From NCBI GenBank assembly GCA_025267735.1, contig CM046301.1:68033872-68097871 (forward strand): DNA of 64,000 bases, given 5' to 3'. Position 1 is the stretch's first letter, and each line of letters opens with the position of its first letter. Shown here in pieces: positions 37,701-47,500 of the stretch. The DNA comes from Mactra quadrangularis (Eukaryota; Mollusca; Bivalvia; Venerida; Mactridae). The notes beneath the pieces are model-generated. The model saw nothing but the letters and a program-made list of their open reading frames with translations. It did not search any database and had not been told where the DNA came from. The translations under genes and the position numbers were made by a program.

Positions 37701-40280
37701 CACATTTTATCATCGATATACACCATGAAATTGTGAATGTACCATCAAATTTCTTTCTTTCAAAATATTCAAGAATTTCAAACATTATTATTATTTGTCC
37801 GAATATTTGTTATTCAAACATATTTTGATTGGTCTTACTATAGCAATATTAAAAATCAATTGACTCAATTAGATTTCCTTAACTGTATTCACTTCTATCA
37901 TCTGGGTTTGTATTTGTAACAAATAAAGGTGCAAGAGTTTTCTTCATTATGTTCCATATGTGTTGTGTTGTGATTGTTTTAAAGTAAGTATTCTACGGAG
38001 AAACTTGTGTAATTATTGAAATACTTGTACGACTTTTTGATATCACGTTCATAACAATACAGCGCCAATTAAACGCGTGACGAACACAGTGACATTTCTT
38101 CTGGATCAACCCTCGTACATCGAGTGACTGACAAATAAAACCTATTCTGAAAACATAATAAATGAAATTATGTTTGATTAAGTTTATAAGATAATTTTAC
38201 ATGCGCATATTTAATATCAAGTTCATTGTCACAATAACAGTCTACTTTTTGTTTGGAGACTCAACTCTTATTACATTTATTAAATTATAATTTGACTTTT
38301 CTTTAATCAGCAACATTATGAAACAAGTTTGCGAGTGAAAGTTTCCAATTGAAGGTTTTTGCTCGTCCTTATGAGAAGTACGGTCTTATGACGACGTGAT
38401 TATTTGAAACGTTTAAGAATATAATAAATTATGCAAAACATGCATGTACATGTAGTACAAAGCACAATGGATAAGTATTGGCATTTCGAGTAATAGATAT
38501 GAATTATTTTATGTTGTAATTATCATTTTAATGTCACTGTTTAGATCATAATTATAATTGTACAATTGTTTAAAGACAATATAAATACATGTTTCTAACT
38601 TCTGTTTACAGTATTTTTGTAGCGTTTATTTTGGAAGCATTTATTTTGGAATACTCTCTACAGAAAGCTGGTAAATTTGAGTCAGCTGTTGAATCCAAAA
38701 TAAAGGAGTTAGGACTTGGCATTGGACAGTAAGCAATACTTTATTTCGTACTTGTTTTTGTATGTAGTGTGCTATTTACGCTTAGATACAAATACATTAG
38801 AGTGAACATGATTAAGCCATTAAGAGATGATAAAGATGTTACAGGTACTTTTTTGAGTTGGATAAATTATTTTCATTGTTTTCTTCTAAATGGGTTCATT
38901 CTTTGATTTTTATTACTGTTTAGAAAATATCTTTAGCCTCTGTGTCACTTCTATTGAATTAGCACGCCCACACTTCGAAATTATATGATTCTGTCGTTTG
39001 CAATGGTGATTAAAGTGAATAAAGTGTTTAGATACGATTGTTTTTTTTGTACTTGGCACGTAGTAAATACTTCATGTAAACATATGTGATCTGACACACC
39101 ATTCATCCTTACATGGAATGTTTAAACCCAATCTGATTAAAACCCGATCTGAAATTCTCAGCTCGTCTACTCGCTTATTTAGATCTGGCTGTTTCGTTAT
39201 GAGGGTCACGTTCAGGTGACCTTTTCTCATTATAATATTCATGACGCAATCATTATGTTTAGTGACTTGTTTACAGTCATGCAATTTAAAAAGAGGCGTC
39301 AAATCACAGCCTGTGAATAACAGCACCGTCAAATTAACTCGCAAACCTCGGTATAAAAATAGAAATTACGAAATCAAGATGCTGTTCATAGCGTTTCATT
39401 AAGATAAAAGCTACGCGTTGATTAGTCGACACAAATGTCATTTTGACGGGAACCTCGTAACAAACATTAGAGATCCTGTACGACAGCGCTTTACAGGATG
39501 TCTGTTTATGGAAATTGGGTTAAACTTACATGTATATTTGTCAAATATTTTCAGAATAAAGAAAGACAAAGCTCCAGCTATTGATGAGATGGAACTAGTA
39601 GCAAATGAAGAAGAGATAGATCGTACACCACCAGTTAATGTTACTATGAATATAGATCAAGATGAAGAAGACTCGAACAGTGACTCTGATAGTATACCTG
39701 ATCTTACTAGGGAAAAGGGATTAAGATTTCATTTAAAGAAAAGAAGTAATATTAGAGTTCATTCTTTATTGTTGATTAAACTGAGTTAGATTTATTGGTT
39801 GCGTCAAGTTTTCAATAAAAATCATTTGAATTATCCGCCTCGATGTTCTGAAAACCAGACCAAAATGAATCACTTGATATTTGAGCATCGCCTTGCTTAC
39901 ATTCAGCAAAGTCCCACTGAGGATTATAGTAGCTTAAATTGTAAGCGGAATAAACCGTGCGTATTCATAAATTTAAAATTTGTTACCACTTTCTTTTATT
40001 AAAAGGCCAACTCGCATTTGCCAACACCGTCATTTGTTACTTTACTGTCTTTCACATTCTTCCTACTAATGCAATAGTAACTTGCAATTGGCATAATGGT
40101 CCGTAGGCCGTACACTAACAAAATTTAATGTTTTAATTCATCTTCATGATTTCAGGTCGAAAGAAGGTTGAAGTATTGTTACAACAAATGTTTGAAGGTG
40201 AAATCAATCCAGACGATGAAGGAAACGAAGCAGAATATTATCAAAGAAAAAGGGCATTAACTCTTGATGCTGTAACATAG
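19759..40280 (+). CDS. TPCN3: Two-pore channel, TPC3-like, complete in 19 coding exons
   Basis: Two-repeat, 12-transmembrane voltage-gated-like cation channel. Exons: 19759-20127, 23255-23337, 24872-24992, 25511-25639, 26394-26516, 27446-27564, 29140-29244, 30575-30701, 31639-31840, 32494-32638, 34142-34306, 35182-35246, 35801-35882, 36331-36400, 37102-37321, 37893-37983, 38612-38728, 39555-39745, 40156-40280. Phases agree everywhere and give 882 residues (human TPC1 is about 816). Exon 1 is a hydrophilic 123-residue N-terminus with no obvious dileucine lysosomal signal. Repeat I has an arginine-rich S4 (about 256-275) and pore filter TTANNPDVM (about 341-350). The linker holds an EF-hand-like loop (452-463). 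Repeat II has S4 LRVMRLIKIF (about 598-607) and filter VVNQWH (703-708). The tail is acidic. VVNQWH followed by VLSSGF points to TPC3 rather than TPC1 or TPC2; that subtype call is from memory of the families. Intron 15 is AT-AC. Confidence 0.92.
20356..20420. repeat. Imperfect hairpin, TATCAAGATTCT family
   Basis: CTCGTACCTAGAGGTTATCA pairs imperfectly with TTGAAACCTTTGGGTACGAG. It shares its core (GAGGNTATCAAGATTCT) with the hairpin at 30245-30314. TPC intron 1. Confidence 0.6.
21639..23016. mobile_element. Non-autonomous TIR element, about 1.4 kb, with nested foldback
   Basis: Ends TGTTAGACC...GGTCTAACA, followed inward on both sides by related ATATGTCAC, GAACG and GTGAAATATTC motifs over about 100 bp. 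No clear target duplication. Contains a separate foldback at 22501-22683. TPC intron 1; nothing else recognised there. Confidence 0.65.
22501..22683. mobile_element. Foldback MITE nested in 21639-23016
   Basis: Arms of about 55 bp: GTTCAATTACACGAAACGTT at the left, matched in reverse complement by a right arm ending GTAACTGAAC. Both arms also share an ACGATACATTCGG block. Confidence 0.7.
23410..23822. mobile_element. hAT-like MITE, same end family, 8-bp target duplication
   Basis: Ends TAGGGCTGTCACGATA...TATCGTGACAGCCCTC, flanked by GTAGATAT at 23402-23409 and 23823-23830. It is 413 bp, lies in TPC intron 2, and its body matches the copy at 50.3 kb. Confidence 0.88.
24130..24464. mobile_element. 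MITE with TTAAAGGTACT ends, copy 1
   Basis: Starts TTAAAGGTACTCATTCACA and ends GTGAACTAGTACCTTTAA. About 335 bp, no ORF. TPC intron 2, 400 bp before exon 3. Related to 28424-29073 and 47267-47621. Confidence 0.8.
24705..24799. mobile_element. Short deletion form of the AATCTGATTAAAACCC MITE
   Basis: About 90 bp in reverse orientation, from CCCGATCTCCGCAAACAG to GGGTTTTAATCAGATTGAAC; the middle of the element is missing. TPC intron 2. Confidence 0.6.
25318..25443 (+). mobile_element. SINE family A, 5'-truncated copy
   Basis: Only the 3' half is present (GGGTAGGTGAGTACTGGTTA through ACGGCGTTAAACCCAG), ending in an AAATAAATAAAT tail. TPC intron 3. Confidence 0.75.
26633..26668. repeat. Short perfect hairpin
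   Basis: CAAGGACCCTACA and its reverse complement TGTAGGGTCCTTG-like arms flank a short AT loop. TPC intron 5, about 120 bp after exon 5. Confidence 0.6.
27130..27417 (+). mobile_element. SINE family B, full copy
   Basis: Head GCCCGGCTAGCTCAGTTGG (A box) and GTGGGTTCGAAACCC (B box), body, tail ending ACGGCGTTAAACCCAACAAA. Flanking duplication TTATTATTT at both ends. Lies just before TPC exon 6 (27446). Confidence 0.82.
28424..29073. mobile_element. MITE with TTAAAGGTACT-type ends, copy 2, split by a SINE
   Basis: Body matches copy 1 (CAAATTGACATACAACTACA, CCCCGTATGTCACGGTATAG), with the SINE 28732-29006 inserted. Diverged ends: TTAAGATTACTC and GATCTTTTAA. TPC intron 6. Confidence 0.78.
28732..29006 (+). 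mobile_element. SINE family A, full copy with 17-bp target duplication
   Basis: tRNA-like head with B box GGTTCGAATCCCACCC, body, conserved tail and AATAAATA end. Flanked by ACATACACTGAATGGTA at 28715-28731 and 29007-29023. Inserted inside an older MITE (28424-29073), TPC intron 6. Confidence 0.88.
29361..30015 (+). mobile_element. Mariner-like element, degenerate 5' part
   Basis: Starts near 29361 with GAGGGGTGATTGATAAATTC, which looks like a mariner terminal repeat. At 29800-29935 the frame reads GKTFVYKWHQGFSEG and, soon after, EERPGQLTVTVT, the helix-turn-helix linker block of mariner transposases, then stops. No matching right terminal repeat was found; the copy is truncated and dead. 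It lies in TPC intron 7. Confidence 0.6.
30245..30314. repeat. Hairpin with perfect 18-bp arms, TATCAAGATTCT family
   Basis: AGAGGCTATCAAGATTCT at 30245-30262 and its exact reverse complement at 30297-30314, loop of 34 nt. TPC intron 7. Confidence 0.75.
30915..31545 (-). mobile_element. Non-LTR retrotransposon (LINE) 3' end, degenerate
   Basis: On the minus strand the frame ending at 31089 reads as the C-terminus of a LINE ORF2: KLRLLSHRLEI, one stop, GRCHKPNKIPRYERN, then a zinc-knuckle-like CQFCNKLEDEYHFLLEC (C-x2-C-x8-H-x4-C), PLYHDLR and a hydrophobic tail ending in TGA. The upstream part (31460-31545) is frameshifted. A 3' UTR follows to about 30915, where a GATA-type simple repeat is seen. 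The copy is 5' truncated, as is usual for LINEs, and lies in TPC intron 8. Confidence 0.75.
33855..34090. mobile_element. MITE, CTCAACTGTCAAA family, copy 1
   Basis: TTTTTTCTCAACTGTCAAAA, then ATGATTTCACGGTGAATGC at the left, mirrored by GAGTCACCGTGAAATTATTC and AACAGTTGAGAAAAAA at the right. It ends about 50 bp before TPC exon 11. Confidence 0.75.
34416..34640. mobile_element. Foldback MITE rich in TTTCGTATTTACGAAA motifs
   Basis: Inverted ends GAGCCCCTATAGTGACATTT and AAATGTCACTTTAGGAGCTC; the centre is a string of palindromic TTTCG/CGAAA units. TPC intron 11. Confidence 0.75.
37322..37892 (+). other. U12-type AT-AC intron (intron 15 of the TPC gene)
   Basis: The exon with pore filter VVNQWH stays open past 37321, but read-through gives no TPC-like sequence and no GT donor fits. 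At 37322 the sequence is ATATCCTTTT, the AT-AC minor-spliceosome donor consensus. TTCCTTAAC at 37875-37883 matches the U12 branch site, and the intron ends in AC at 37891-37892, about 10 nt beyond the branch A. Joining 37321 to 37893 (phase 1) restores the frame as VVNQWH-VLSSGFVFVTNKG, the expected TPC continuation. No AG acceptor works, because the only nearby AG (37871-37872) leaves an in-frame TAA at 37880-37882. Confidence 0.9.
39119..39528. mobile_element. MITE relic directly before TPC exon 18
   Basis: Ends GTTTAAACCCAAT and ATTGGGTTAAA. Its right end is only 27 bp from exon 18 (39555), so it sets the spacing before the acceptor. Also present in the duplicated copy at 62.5-62.8 kb. Confidence 0.65.
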
Positions 40281-40331
40281 AACTGAGATACTTTAGAACT
40301 AATATGTGCAATCAAAATACTCGGATTTATG

Positions 40332-40337
40332 AATAAA
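40332..40337 (+). terminator. Candidate poly(A) signal of the TPC gene
   Basis: AATAAA about 52 nt after the TPC stop codon. The corresponding hexamer is kept after the duplicated last exon at 63603-63608. Confidence 0.55.
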
Positions 40338-40499
40338 TTATACTTTTAACGATGCGTTGTGTCTTTTTCTGTTTTTGTATGACAACGAGTCAGCAACTAA
40401 AACATAAGGGCCTTGGTGGCTCTTTCTATTTACCTGGGTACCTTTGATATATACATGAATCACTTTAAATTAAACTTTCAAACCAATTTGACACTACAG

Positions 40500-41070
40500 T
40501 GTTAACGAAGTTGTGTTGTTTCATAATTGGACTGAATGACATAGTTTTTGATCCCAGTGACCCATATTCAAAGAAATCATCAAAACAAACTTTAAAAGAA
40601 ACATCGATAAAAAGTAGCCATAAGAGTGTAACCCATTTTTGTGGTTTAGCTACTATGACCTAGATTTCGTCCAAGATGACCCATGTTCGAACTCGTTCGT
40701 AAAATAATATAAACATGCAACATTCTCAAGTCTGATGACAATTGAGGCAAAAAATTGAGTGTTCACCAGGGTTTTAATGATTGGGATGAATGACCTAGGT
40801 TTTGACCCCCAGGTGACCCATGGTAGTATGAACAATTTCTTAGACATGGAACCTGATTAAGTTTTATGACAATTGAGACAAAAAAGTGACCACTAGAGTG
40901 TACACAAGGTTTTTACAACTTTGTTCTGTGTAACATAGTTTTTGACCCAAGGTGACAAAGGTCCAAACCCATTCGAGCAATTACAATAAAAAGCATCCTG
41001 ACCAAGATTGATGGCAAATGAGACTAAAATATGACTACTAGAGTGTTCCCTTATAAATGTAGACGGACGA
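40500..41070. repeat. Tandem repeat, about 125-140 bp unit, four diverged copies
   Basis: Each unit has (A)TGACCTAGNTTTTGACCC, GGTGACCCATGTTC and (A)CTAGAGTGTTNAC-type blocks, with starts near 40536, 40660, 40790 and 40929. It occupies the TPC 3' flank and is absent from the duplicated copy at 63.6 kb. Confidence 0.7.
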
Positions 41071-41195
41071 CGGACTGAAGGCACCACAAAAAACTCATCA
41101 TTGCTTATTACTAGCAATACAAACAAAAAAACAACCGACATAGTACATGTAATTGTTATAGACACAAACAACTGAAATTTGTATCTAGTGGTTTA

Positions 41196-41430
41196 AACAC
41201 TGTGTTAACCCTATTATGGTCGTGTTAAAACAGTCGGTTCACCTAACCTAACTTTTCCTAGACTCTTGACTGTAACCAGTACTCACCTACCCTTCCACAA
41301 AAACTTTAAATAATAAAGGATACTTGACATTAACGTCAAATTTTCATGGAAATGATGTGTATAACCGCCGTGTTTGTAACTCGAACCCGTTCCGTCTTCC
41401 GTAAACTAGATTCTAAACACAATCACTCTA
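41196..41430 (-). mobile_element. SINE family A, diverged copy beside the TPC gene
   Basis: Minus-strand copy with CCAGTACTCACCTACCCTTC and a decayed head. A corresponding copy follows the duplicated TPC end at 63.77 kb, so it predates the duplication. Confidence 0.65.
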
Positions 41431-41773
41431 CCAACGTTTGTATAATGGCTTACTTTTGGAAGAATTTTCACAGTGTAGGAGTACTGGACAATGAATCAGA
41501 AATGAATTTACAAACTTTATTCAAGAGTAAATAAACCCTGCTCATGTACTATACATGTACATTAATGTGCTAATGTGTTCTGGATTGTAATTAGAATATT
41601 GAGTATTATAGATCTGTGACAGAAAATGCAGCATGAATTACAAATAGGTAGGACATCGCCATTTGGTTTGAGGGCATACGAAGGACATTTTATTGGTGTA
41701 TAGCTTTAAAGGGAGGTAAATCTAGGTATATGTTTCCGACAATAAATGGGAAGTAATCTTTTGATACAATTTT

Positions 41774-42082
41774 GTTTGTTTGTTTGTTGGGTTTAACGCC
41801 GTAGCAACACATTATAGGTTATATCACGGCGGTCAGCCCACCTACTCACTGTTCCTGGAAAGGCTAAATCACTGGATTTAGCTGTTAACCAACTACTGAG
41901 CGCATACTTTCGCCAGGGACTGACAACTGCCCAACATGATTTAGAATCAGTGGTAGGAGGGAGAATGGCCGTAGAAATTATTTAATGACCAACCTCCACG
42001 AAAATATGCCCCGCCCGGGAATCGAACCCACGACCCCTCGATCAGTAGACTTGCGTGCTACCAACTGAGCTAGCCGGGCGGT
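41774..42082 (-). mobile_element. SINE family B copy
   Basis: Minus-strand full-length copy between the TPC and IFI44-like genes, with an intact A box (GAGCTAGCCGGGCGG end) and B box. Confidence 0.8.
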
Positions 42083-43947
42083 TGATTAGAACAAAGCTGA
42101 TTTTATTGATTATAAATAACTTTGCAATAAAGATGGGTATTATAAATGCAAGAGTAGTACCTATTATAATTGGAAAGTCTGGAAATCTTTGTAATCTTAA
42201 GAGTACAACAAACTTACTAATAACAGTAAGTATTATTCAATCATCCAATGAGTTCTATATATAACTGAATACAAGAATATATAGTTTGTCTCTTGCTTGT
42301 GGAATATAAACTTTGTCAATTAAAAGATATATACGTAAGCAATGTATTACAAAAGCAACTGCGTTGGACTTAGCGCTAAATTCACATAACTTCGCCCGAT
42401 TTAGCTTCATTTTTTATGTACAGTGGAGTAAAACGGCGATTTCTTGAAAAGTATACAGTTTTAAGGGTTGCGAATTGACATTATAATACATAATGGCCAG
42501 CTCTATCAGACAAACACAAAAATTACACATTTTGTTGCGAAAGATTAGGTGAAAAACGACTTTTAACTTTTAAAAACAGGTTTTGGATAGTTCGTCTGTA
42601 TTTAAATCGCGTTTCCTCCCTTTTTTCACTTTTTTGAAAATATAAAGCAATGTGCTGAATCGCCAAGCCCAACCCGACAGTTTGGTGTCACTTTTATAAC
42701 ATGAAAATTAATAAATAAAGAATAATTAACGAAAATCCTACATGTTCCGTATTGGATACCGCCCGAATCATTCTCGTGCGCCCGATTTATCCGGTGTTTT
42801 TATGTAACATGTAACATTTTATGTTATCTATAGAACTTGAAACCGGAAGACGATAGTTTGAAAACCAGGGACAGATCAAGAAGAAGGTGTTGATATTTTT
42901 TCGTTTAGAGATTCAAACTTCTTTCACAAGAATTAGTCAAATAATGCTGCAGAAACATTGCATTGAGTTCATCCATTTGACCCAGATTGAATTTCCACCT
43001 TTTGTTAAACCATATAACTTCGTTTTGATTATATTTTTTTACAAAAAGGGAAGGCACAGTTTTTTAAGAACTCAAACAGTACATTTCAATTAATAATTCT
43101 TGTTATGTCTAATCTCAGTCAAAACTCGTTTTACAATCATATTTTTATCAAAACTTACACTTTTAGTTACTACTACTAGACGGTAAAATTCTACTTTCGG
43201 TTTCGGTCTACTTTCACTTTTGAATGCAAGAAGTATCCAGCGTTTATAAATGATTTTTTTTGTATTTACATTGAAGTTATTAGTAATTTTTGTTAAGTTC
43301 AATTGGATTTATACGTGAATCATTTGTTCCAGCTTCGTATTTTGAAGACAATGAATTGTAACATATTTTGAAACAAAGACTTTCAAATCCTCAAAAAACA
43401 TCATTCGATGTATTATATGAATATCTTAAGATTAAGCTTAAGATGCTTTCATAGTCATTGTTATATAATAAAAAACTGACAAATTATTTGGTCAAAATAT
43501 GGTAGTTTGAATATTATTCATACCTAGATAATATGCATAATGCAAGTTGAATGACTATCAGCACATTGGTAAATATTGCTTGAACCGCCCCATGTGATAA
43601 CAAACATCCGCCCCCATGTGATAACAAACATTCTAATTTATTCACATTTCAAATTGAAGGATAAGACTTAAGCTCCGGTAAGAAAATAAAATTTAATACA
43701 TGTTAATACCATGTTTTTACCATGAGCGTACATAGAGTTGTTCTTTCTATCTACGCTGTGCAGTTATTTGATTTTAACTTAGGTTTTTAGTTAGTTTCGT
43801 TTTTGAACAAGTATTTACATGTTACACGATATGGTTATAAATGGAACAGTTTACTTGTACTTTGAACGGGTGAAATTTGTTTTCAATAGAGCTGCATGTA
43901 TGTTTGAACATTCTTATTATTAATTACTTACGAAGGTTGACTTATCT
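42083..43947. other. Intergenic stretch, no gene seen
   Basis: AT-rich. A 24-bp direct repeat CCCATGTGATAACAAACAT occurs twice at about 43587-43630. No coding frame with family resemblance or splice logic. Confidence 0.5.
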
Positions 43948-44112
43948 CTAGATCGCGGGTTCGAAACCCGGTCGCGGCAGGTCATACCCTATACATGAGT
44001 TGTTGGCCTCGTGGTAGGGAATGTTAGTACTGGTGATAGATAAGTGTCCAGGAAACCTATAGCCGTCGTGTATATGACCTATATATGTGTTGAATGCGAC
44101 GTTAAAAAAAAT
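43948..44112 (+). mobile_element. SINE family B-related short copy
   Basis: B box CGGGTTCGAAACCCG, shortened body and the shared tail (GTCCAGGAAACC, ATATGACCTATATATGTGTT). The head upstream of the B box is decayed. Confidence 0.65.
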
Positions 44113-44558
44113 AATTGACATATCTTACTATTTTTTCTGGACAAATTTCTTTTACGTAAACACTCTAAGCGCTCCTAATTCGGAGAATATACAAAGGTAA
44201 AGTGTATGGTGTCTAAAAGTGACTTAGGATACAGTTTATCTAATGAAATACTGGAGCTTTAATGAAATATCTTATACAAGGTGTATAGACGAACAGGTTG
44301 CTTCTTGATCGATAATTTTGTTAGAGTAGCCATTCCATGCAAACAAAGATTCCTCACTGATCTAAACAATTGGAAAGTTTTGTAGTACAAAAAACATACT
44401 TATATATTTATATAGGTTTTAAACATTACTATTTTGTGAGAAAATAATGCGAATCTAAGAAAGGTCGATAATTATGTGCCTACATTTTATACGAATGCAT
44501 GTCATAAAAGATAGAACATAATAATTTTCCTTCTTGCATCTGGGTATTTTTACAGGAT

Positions 44559-47500
44559 ATGGCTGGTCAACTGTCTCGAGAAGACAAACGTCAATTTGAA
44601 CGTTTTATGCGGTCTCGTTCCAAATCATTTAAGTTACTGTATAGTTTCAAAAATGACGGAGCTAATGTTACAACATTTCATGAGAAATGTGACAACAAAG
44701 GTCCAACTCTTACTGTCATATATAATACACAAGGTTCAGTATATGGTGGATACACTGAACAAAGTTGGTGTCAGGCACTTGGTTACCATCTGGATCCACA
44801 TGCATTTTTGTATCGCCTTAAACTTAATGATAAAGCTGCACCAATGAAATTTCCAGTTAAGGACATAGAAAAAGCCATACAATATAGTAGTGGTTGTGGT
44901 CCAATATTTGGTGGATATGATCTCTATACATTCTATGGAACTTTGAAAGCAAATAACAATGAGTTTACACTGAATGGGTATACGAACTTTGGGAATTCCT
45001 ATGATATGCAAGGTGTCTCAGTTGACCAGATAACAAATAATATACAGACTGTCAGAAACTTGGAAGTTTACAGTGTCACAGGTAAGAGTATTTAACGAAG
45101 AATATACACGTACACTATATGTCCTTAGAATTTTGTCATTAGTTTTCTCACTTTCATTACATCTGTCAAAATATAAACCTTGGCAGCATCTTACTTATCA
45201 AATATTTTACTACAATTTTAGTTAACAGTATAGAAGGATTTATGACTAAAATGAGTCGTAGGATGCTTGATAATACGGGGTCCAGTTTTACGTGGCAAGA
45301 AACTATAACACATGTGCATTAAATGATGGTTCCCAACACTGTTCATTTGATAGGTGGGTCCTTCATGTTGCATTATCATTATAAATATTATTACTGTTAT
45401 TATGTATTATTATCATTATCGTTAATCACTACTATTATTATTATTATATTAAAATTATTATCATCATCATCATCATTAACTACATGTATTTCGCAATACT
45501 TGATCTTAAACAAATTGTGGTCATAATAGCCATTTTAAGAATGAGTATTTTGGTTTAGATCTACTTTCACTTTATTAAATACTTTATATCATGTATAAAT
45601 TACACACAGGAATGCAAATACTTAGCTCTTATAAAAGGTATTTCTTATTTAAGAAATGGGCACTTGGCCAATCTTTTACTTGGAAAGCAAAATGGTTTGG
45701 CATCCTTATTGTTTATATAATGCTCGTTATATTTTAATGACTCACGGCTGTAGAAAGTTTTCATGTCAGCTGTAAATGTATATATTTTCATACCGGGCCT
45801 TTAATTTCTTAAAATTCACACATTCTATGTACGTAAAAATTGTATTAAATGAAAGAATTTACATTGAATTTATATTGAATATAATTTCAACAGGCCTTTT
45901 AAACATGCTATTCTGACTGAAGTTCATAAATTGCAATAAGATTAAGAAACTTTCACATACAGCAAACCTATGCAGAGCGGGCATCTACATTACATATCCT
46001 TTGCACAACTTATTAATCATTGCATTATTCATTTTTTTCTAGATAGAGACGATGATATAAGGGAAGAACCTTGGAGGAAGTTTAATTCATGGGAGTTGAA
46101 TGTACGTTGTCTTTGTACTATGTACTCTTTATGTCTAGTCAAAACTTCGTAAATTAACCTTTTTTGAATGGAAGTTACGAGGTTTTGACTAGACAACAAG
46201 GTTTTGTCTGAAACCATTTTAGACAAAATTATCACTTTTCAATTAACAATGGCAATTTACGACACAGGCGAGATTTTTTTGAAAAAATTGTTAAATCTAT
46301 TAACACTGCCTTTTTTAAAGATGCACTATTTTAAAAATGAAATTATTTTAAAATTGCCTACTTTCAAATTAAAGTCAAAGATGTCTGGATTAAGTCATGT
46401 GTAGTTAAGTGATGAAGAAATGGTCTTTCTACTAATTTTGCCTCAAACCATTTCAGAGAAAATTATCACCATTCAATTTACAATGGCAATTTACAATACG
46501 GGCGACTTTTTTTTGAAAAAAAAAACAACGTGTTAATTTATTAACAATGCTTTTTTTAAAATGAAATACGCATTTTAAACATATTTTAATCGAATTGCAT
46601 TCTTTTAAACTATAGTTAAAGATGTCTGGATTAAGTCATGTGTAGTTAAGTGATGAAGAATTGGCCTTTCTACTAGTACAGAAATTTAAAGAAGCAGCAT
46701 AACAATGCTTTCAAAACATTTTCGTCATTTTTGTATCTTATTTGTTGATAATTACATTTTTTATCAATTAAGGAGTTTCAGTTTTTTAACTACGTTCATC
46801 AAATAGTTTTACGTTTTATAAATTGATATGACAACATTTAATAAACATTGGACATTCTTTGTAATTCAGGAACTACATGCACTGAAAGGAAAGATCGAGA
46901 AGTACTCACCACCTCGTGGAATTGACATCAATGTTGCAAACGTTCTCTTTCTAGGACCAGTAGGAGCTGGGAAATCAAGCTTCTTTAACAGCGTATCGTC
47001 TGTGTTTCGTGGACGCATTACTAAGCAAGCTGTCGCTGGATCGGCCGAGCAGAGCGTTACATCAAAGGTACATTGGTTTTTTACAGTATTTGCCTAAAAT
47101 ATACATTTAAGTTAAAGAAGAATATTGAATGAAACAATGTACAATTTAACACAATTTAAATGTGACTTTAAGTACATATGCAGAACCCATAATCAATATG
47201 ACTTCACAGTCGCATTGTTATGTATACATCTCAACGTTTTTAAGATATTACTCGAAAACTATGACTTTAAAGGTACTAGTTCACAGATTTTGGTTAAGAC
47301 TTTTCTATATTTTTAAAATACCAATTTAATAAGTGTCTGTAATTGTGTCAAAAAATCTTAATATTTCAAGACAAACTGACCTATAGATTGCATAAATATA
47401 CAATGAAGGACACAAAAATGCACTTAAATTGTCTATACCGTGACATACGGGGTAGATTTTTACTACTTGTAACACCATCATTTGAAGACGTATGTCCATT

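Noticed and set aside
39418..39554. Upstream in-frame extension of TPC exon 18
   Set aside because: It is MITE relic and intron; the AG at 39554 and the phase-2 junction with exon 17 set the exon start.
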